Origin: a candidate division FCPU426 bacterium
Lineage (GTDB): Bacteria; Oederibacteriota; PGYV01; Palsa-1178
Reading direction: 5' to 3'
NCBI GenBank assembly: GCA_003167475.1
Contig: PMTB01000101.1
Span: forward strand, 1,631-10,974
DNA length: 9,344 nucleotides
Part shown: positions 6,043 to 9,344 of the stretch, in pieces
Numbering within the stretch: position 1 is the first letter of the stretch
How the letters are laid out: every line of letters begins with the position of its first letter
Made by a program: the position numbers and the translations under genes
Notes under the pieces: model-generated
Database searches by the model: none
What the model was told of the DNA's origin: nothing
What the model saw: the letters and a program-made list of their open reading frames with translations, nothing else

Positions 6043-6916
6043 GGTCCGCTCCGCTTCCCACCGCGTATTTCACCGGCATATATTCTTTGCCTTCAAGTTC
6101 TGTGTAATACGTGATCGTTTCAAAGTTGAATTTCAGGGACGGCAAAGCCACGGAATATTCAAGCTTTACGTGTATATCCCCCTGCATGTTATTAAGGTAC
6201 AGTGTGACATAATCCTCCGTTATATTCAGGACCTTTTTTTTGCCGTCGAATACCGCCGCGAAAGAGATATATTTCCTGCAGTTCCTCTCTATCTGGTACC
6301 TTAATTTGCCGTCAGCGCCGAAAAAGTATATATTCAGCGCGTTCTTCACTCCGCTGTCGCCCGCCGCCGCCGGGGCCATGGGGCTTTGCTTTGCGCCCAT
6401 GTCGAAATTTACGGAAGTGACGGCGCACACGCCGTTGGCTTCGTCTTTGTACACGACATCGCCCATTATGTTCTTCATCCCGAACGATTTGTTTTTCACG
6501 GCGTTTTTTTCCATTGCTTTGTAAAAAGCAAAATAAAATTCCCCGTCGGCAAGCATCGGGTATAATTCCATATAATTCAGAAGTTTGTCGGTGGCTCCCG
6601 CAGCGGCCTTAAAATCATCCTTTGCCACAAACGTAACAGGGGCCAATTCGACGAATAACTCCTTGTAAGCCGGCTTCTTTTCGGCTTTTAAGGGCCTGCC
6701 CCTGTATATATAACCCTTCCGTGTCATAAAGAGCATATCCGAAGGGCTTAAACCGGCGTAAATTGCCGGGCAGTTCTTGCGGTCCAGTATATTTTTTCCC
6801 GTACCGTCCGTATGTATGACAAGCGCATCGTAAGGGATTGACCTTATCTGAATCTCCTGGGCAAATACAGCCGCGCACGCGGCCATGATGAATGCGGTGA
6901 ACAAAAGTTTTATCAT
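6023..6916 (-). CDS. Exported protein of unknown function, with possible PEGA-like N-terminal domain
   Basis: This 297-residue protein is not recognised as a named family. Residues 1-19 form a Sec signal peptide with a likely cleavage site AVFA/QE. Residues 22-70 (IRSIPYDALVIHTDGTG ... MLFMTRKGYIYRG) resemble the PEGA pattern of a surface beta-domain (I-x-S-x-P-x-x-A-x-V-x-x-D-G ... K-G-Y); this is tentative. The rest, about 90-297, alternates strands and helices and ends in hydrophilic residues without a membrane anchor, so the protein is probably periplasmic or secreted. It starts at ATG 6916, whose A is shared with the TAA of the GT9 upstream (TAATG), which implies coupling. GAGG at 6924-6927 lies 7 nt before. 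The 3' end overlaps the next gene by 20 nt. Its setting between two GT9-like genes suggests a role in envelope glycan or protein modification, but nothing in the sequence proves this. Confidence 0.8.
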   Translation of the reverse strand: MIKLLFTAFIMAACAAVFAQEIQIRSIPYDALVIHTDGTGKNILDRKNCPAIYAGLSPSDMLFMTRKGYIYRGRPLKAEKKPAYKELFVELAPVTFVAKDDFKAAAGATDKLLNYMELYPMLADGEFYFAFYKAMEKNAVKNKSFGMKNIMGDVVYKDEANGVCAVTSVNFDMGAKQSPMAPAAAGDSGVKNALNIYFFGADGKLRYQIERNCRKYISFAAVFDGKKKVLNITEDYVTLYLNNMQGDIHVKLEYSVALPSLKFNFETITYYTELEGKEYMPVKYAVGSGADHVKNNK

Positions 6917-7953
6917 TAAAAAGCCTCGATTATCTTGATCTTTGCCAGCGCGCTCTCAAAATCACCGGTATCAAACTGTTTGAAGCATTTTGCGCCGTTT
7001 TCCTGGTACTCGCATTTGCCTGCGGCGTCGCAGGGTTTTTTCTGGAACTCGCATTCCTCCCCGAAATTAATGGCAGAAGCCTTCGGCCCGTATGGCCTGA
7101 AATACTGCAGCGAAGGGCCCATGATAATAACCGACGGGATGTTTTTGAGCGCCGCAAAATGGGACAGCCCCGTATCCGGCCCGACATAAAGACCGGCAAC
7201 AGAAATAAACTCAAAAATATCGGAAAGGTATGCAAATTCAAGAGATTTGATCCTGTATTTTTCAAAAAATTTGACGTAATAATCTTTGGACGCGTCATTC
7301 GGGATTATAACTACCGGCATATAACCCGCGTTAAGCAGGTATATGTATACCTTGAGAAATATCGCGATTGGAATTTTCCTGATAGGCGAACCGGCTGCCA
7401 CCGCAATAACGGCGAGCTTCCTGCCTTTTACGTTAAGCACGAGCCATGTCCTCATCTGCTCGGCCATGACAGCCGACACGGCCGGCGACATCAGCGGGTG
7501 CCAGTTCAGCGAGGTGCCAAGGTACCTGTTAAGCCCCTGGCTTAAGCTTTCAAAATATGTGGGCGCTGGTTCGTCCTTCGACGACCAGATATAATACTCT
7601 TCGGGCTTTTTGTTTTCTTTTATGATATTTTCAATATTTTCTATGGCGCAAAGCGATATTATGACATCATGCTGGTTTATAAGGTCGGCGAGTATTTTGC
7701 GGCTTTCTTTCACCAGGACAGGCGGGTTGGAACCCGCCTCAAAAAGCGGGTCCGCGGTTATCACCCTGCTGATATAGTTCAGTTCCCTGTACACATCCTG
7801 CCAGCGCTCTCCCCAGCATAAAACGCTGGTCTGGGATGCCGGGAACAGTGTCTTAACCTTGAATAAAGCGCCCAACGACAAAAGCGAGTCCCCCATCCCG
7901 ATGTTCGGGATTATAAGGTATTTTTTTGTCTCGGGTTTGGCCACGGAAGGCAT
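6916..7953 (-). CDS. GT9-family glycosyltransferase (heptosyltransferase-like)
   Basis: GT9 enzymes transfer heptose or related sugars from a nucleotide donor, usually to lipopolysaccharide core at the cytoplasmic face. The 345-residue length fits the family. The N-terminal domain opens YLIIPNIGMGDSLLSLGALF with Asp22 at the place of the catalytic Asp in WaaC/WaaF-type enzymes. The C-terminal domain has VGPDTGLSHFAALKNIPSVIIMG at about 257-279, the donor-binding pattern, then a PYGP loop. The C-terminal Cys301, Cys308, Cys314 and Cys323 resemble the Cys-rich tail of many GT9 proteins and may bind a metal. The ATG overlaps the TGA of the radical SAM gene (TGATG), and GGAGG at 7962-7966 lies 8 nt upstream. 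Donor and acceptor cannot be told from sequence; the neighbouring radical SAM enzyme means an acceptor other than lipid A core is possible. Confidence 0.9.
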   Translation of the reverse strand: MPSVAKPETKKYLIIPNIGMGDSLLSLGALFKVKTLFPASQTSVLCWGERWQDVYRELNYISRVITADPLFEAGSNPPVLVKESRKILADLINQHDVIISLCAIENIENIIKENKKPEEYYIWSSKDEPAPTYFESLSQGLNRYLGTSLNWHPLMSPAVSAVMAEQMRTWLVLNVKGRKLAVIAVAAGSPIRKIPIAIFLKVYIYLLNAGYMPVVIIPNDASKDYYVKFFEKYRIKSLEFAYLSDIFEFISVAGLYVGPDTGLSHFAALKNIPSVIIMGPSLQYFRPYGPKASAINFGEECEFQKKPCDAAGKCEYQENGAKCFKQFDTGDFESALAKIKIIEAF

Positions 7954-9086
7954 CAGATATCCCTCCGTTCCAGGCGAACACCAAGCGCGGGTTCAAAATA
8001 TTGCTCAAAGAATATTTTTCTTGTTTCGCAAAAATATGTCTTATGGTGCCAGGCGTCAAAATAATTATAACTGTCCACCGGGCATCCGCCGTGGCAATAA
8101 TCAAAGAACCTGCATGAACCGCATTCGCCTTTTGACAGGACATCATTGCGGGTGTCCAGGTCAAGTTTCTGCGGATTGTCAAAAACATTCTCAAAATCGT
8201 TGTCAAAAAGGGTTCCGTACTTTAAAAGCCCCGCGTCCATGGCCCTCCCGCACTGGTATATTCCGCCGAGCGCGTCGACGCCCATGTGTGTTTTACCGCA
8301 TATCCCGGCCTCATCGCACGTGAGTATGGCCCCGGGCTTTAAGTATCTGTCCATAAAACCCTGAAAAGGCTGTATCTGCGGGAATATATGGCGCCTGCCG
8401 TGCCAGTGGACGAAAGCCTTTCCAAGGAAGTGCCCGTACTCTTGCGCCGTGACATAAAGGTATGCAAGTTCGCTTTTTTTGGCTTCACCCTCCCTGTATA
8501 TGGGATTTATCCTGATGGACATATCCGCCGTATTCATGGATATGTTTGAGAGCAGGTTTATGGTCTCCACAGGCTTGTTTACCGATTTGGAAGTCACTAC
8601 ATATATGATACCGAGCCCGATCTTCCTTTTTTTCAGCTTCAGGGCCGCCTCAAAAAACTGCCGGTTGTACAGTTCGGAGTCCACGTTTTTTCCCAGGCCC
8701 CTTAATTTTTCCACGTATTCGTAACTTGTCCCTATGTACCCTATCCCGAGCTTCTCAAAAGTTTCCTCAAAGGTCTCGTTATAGAGCAGTATGTTTGACT
8801 GCAGGTTATTCATTATGCGCCAGGCGTTCTTTCCCGCCAGCCGCTGCTGCGCCTCAAATACCTTTTCGTAGAAATCTTTTCCCATTAACAGCGGTTCCCC
8901 GCCGTGCCATACGATGTTTACCCTGCGCCTTTCATCGGCGGCAAGGTACCCGCTTACGCGTTCAGTAAAAGTTTCAAGCACCTTGTCGCTCATCCTCACC
9001 ACTGCGCGTTCTTTTCCCTCAACGCTGCAGTAAACGCAGTTGGAGTTGCAGTTCTCGGTGGCTTTTACTATGATGGTGGTCATCAT
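7953..9086 (-). CDS. Radical SAM/SPASM-domain enzyme, anSME-like architecture
   Basis: The enzyme uses a [4Fe-4S] cluster to cleave S-adenosylmethionine and generate a 5'-deoxyadenosyl radical; SPASM members usually modify peptides or proteins. The 377-residue length is close to anaerobic sulfatase-maturating enzymes. The SAM cluster motif is CNSNCVYC with Cys13, Cys17 and Cys20; WHGGEPL is at 60-66. The C-terminal SPASM ligands are all present: Cys257, Cys263, Cys279 (CX5C, then C-X10-G-X4-C), Cys322, Cys325, Cys331, Cys335 (CX2CX5CX3C) and Cys353. Together they could hold two auxiliary clusters. The residue after Cys279 is Gly280, where a sulfatase-maturating enzyme has the catalytic Asp, so I do not call it one. 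It overlaps the upstream gene by 4 nt (ATGA) and GT9 by 1 nt. The ribosome site is weak, as expected with coupling. The substrate is unknown. Confidence 0.9.
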   Translation of the reverse strand: MMTTIIVKATENCNSNCVYCSVEGKERAVVRMSDKVLETFTERVSGYLAADERRRVNIVWHGGEPLLMGKDFYEKVFEAQQRLAGKNAWRIMNNLQSNILLYNETFEETFEKLGIGYIGTSYEYVEKLRGLGKNVDSELYNRQFFEAALKLKKRKIGLGIIYVVTSKSVNKPVETINLLSNISMNTADMSIRINPIYREGEAKKSELAYLYVTAQEYGHFLGKAFVHWHGRRHIFPQIQPFQGFMDRYLKPGAILTCDEAGICGKTHMGVDALGGIYQCGRAMDAGLLKYGTLFDNDFENVFDNPQKLDLDTRNDVLSKGECGSCRFFDYCHGGCPVDSYNYFDAWHHKTYFCETRKIFFEQYFEPALGVRLERRDI

Positions 9087-9344
9087 TTTTTTGCCGCGAT
9101 TTCTTCTTTTGACGCATTTATCTCTAATGCGTCAAAAAGACTGCTGAAAAAGCCGCTGCAATGCTCGTATATGCCCCTGTTATGCGGCTCCAAAAAACCC
9201 TTGCAAAGGTAGAATCCAGCGCAAAACGCGCATTTCTCCCCCTTAATTATCTTTTCATTTACGTTCCGCTCAATTAACTCGGCCGGAACATTGATAAAAA
9301 CCAAGCCGGCAGGGACGTAATGGATGAAATCCACAAGGCTCGCG
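9083..9344 (-). CDS. C-terminal end of a Cys-rich protein, probably radical SAM with one auxiliary cluster (5' part beyond window)
   Basis: Only 86 residues are visible; the frame is open to the right window edge, so the true start lies outside. A GTG at 9334-9332 is probably internal. The segment EKCAFCAGFYLCKGF ... YEHCSGFF has Cys in CX2CX5C then C after 14 residues. This aligns by spacing with the CX2CX5C...C part of the neighbouring SPASM enzyme, including the hydrophobic sequence after the last Cys. The Cys of the CX3C step is missing, which would leave ligands for one auxiliary cluster. The last residues (ASKEEIAAKK) are charged and unremarkable. Its TGA overlaps the next ATG by 4 nt (ATGA). 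Classification as radical SAM is inference from this tail alone; another Cys-rich metal-binding protein is possible. Confidence 0.6.
   Translation of the reverse strand, partial: ASLVDFIHYVPAGLVFINVPAELIERNVNEKIIKGEKCAFCAGFYLCKGFLEPHNRGIYEHCSGFFSSLFDALEINASKEEIAAKK

Noticed and set aside
6860..6916. Lipoprotein signal (MAAC at residues 11-14) in the exported unknown protein
   Set aside because: There is no Leu/Val/Ile at -3, and a better signal peptidase I site (AVFA/QE) follows a few residues later.
7953..9086. Anaerobic sulfatase-maturating enzyme as a firm call
   Set aside because: The cluster-ligand spacing fits, but the residue after Cys279 is Gly instead of the catalytic Asp, and no sulfatase is nearby.

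Overview
The window comes from a bacterial chromosome. It looks like an anaerobic, probably Gram-negative member of a poorly sampled lineage, most likely from a metagenome. That is inference from three things: radical SAM enzymes, GT9-type glycosyltransferases of the lipopolysaccharide-heptosyltransferase superfamily, and intergenic palindromic repeats of the GTCATTGCGAGGAGC type. No rRNA, tRNA, CRISPR array, transposase or phage gene is visible, and I would not name a phylum from this alone.

Layout. Positions 1-2591 (minus) hold nearly all of secA, the ATPase motor of the Sec pathway; only its last few codons lie outside the left edge. A gap of about 210 bp with a two-part palindromic repeat follows. 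Next is a minus-strand gene (2800-3636) for an exported, Pro/Thr-rich, single-pass membrane protein. An AT-rich inverted repeat with GC-rich hairpins separates it from a plus-strand pair, tatC (3905-4651) and a small tatB-like gene (4653-4811). A 104-bp near-perfect palindrome lies between that pair and the convergent gene tatA (5001-5216, minus).

The rest, from 9344 down to 5001, is one tightly packed minus-strand operon. In transcription order it holds: the C-terminal end of a Cys-rich protein, probably radical SAM; a complete radical SAM/SPASM enzyme; a GT9 glycosyltransferase; an exported protein of unknown function; a shortened, divergent GT9-like protein; and tatA. Neighbouring genes overlap by 1, 4 or 20 nt or lie 17 nt apart, so they are probably co-transcribed and partly translationally coupled.

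Function. SecA, TatC, the TatB-like protein and TatA are the general protein-export machinery. The radical SAM and GT9 genes suggest modification of a peptide or surface glycan, with the secreted protein of unknown function in the same operon. The most interesting point is that tatA is the last gene of this modification operon and not beside tatC. Whether this is a functional link or chance packing cannot be decided from the sequence. The precursor or substrate gene, if there is one, would lie beyond position 9344.
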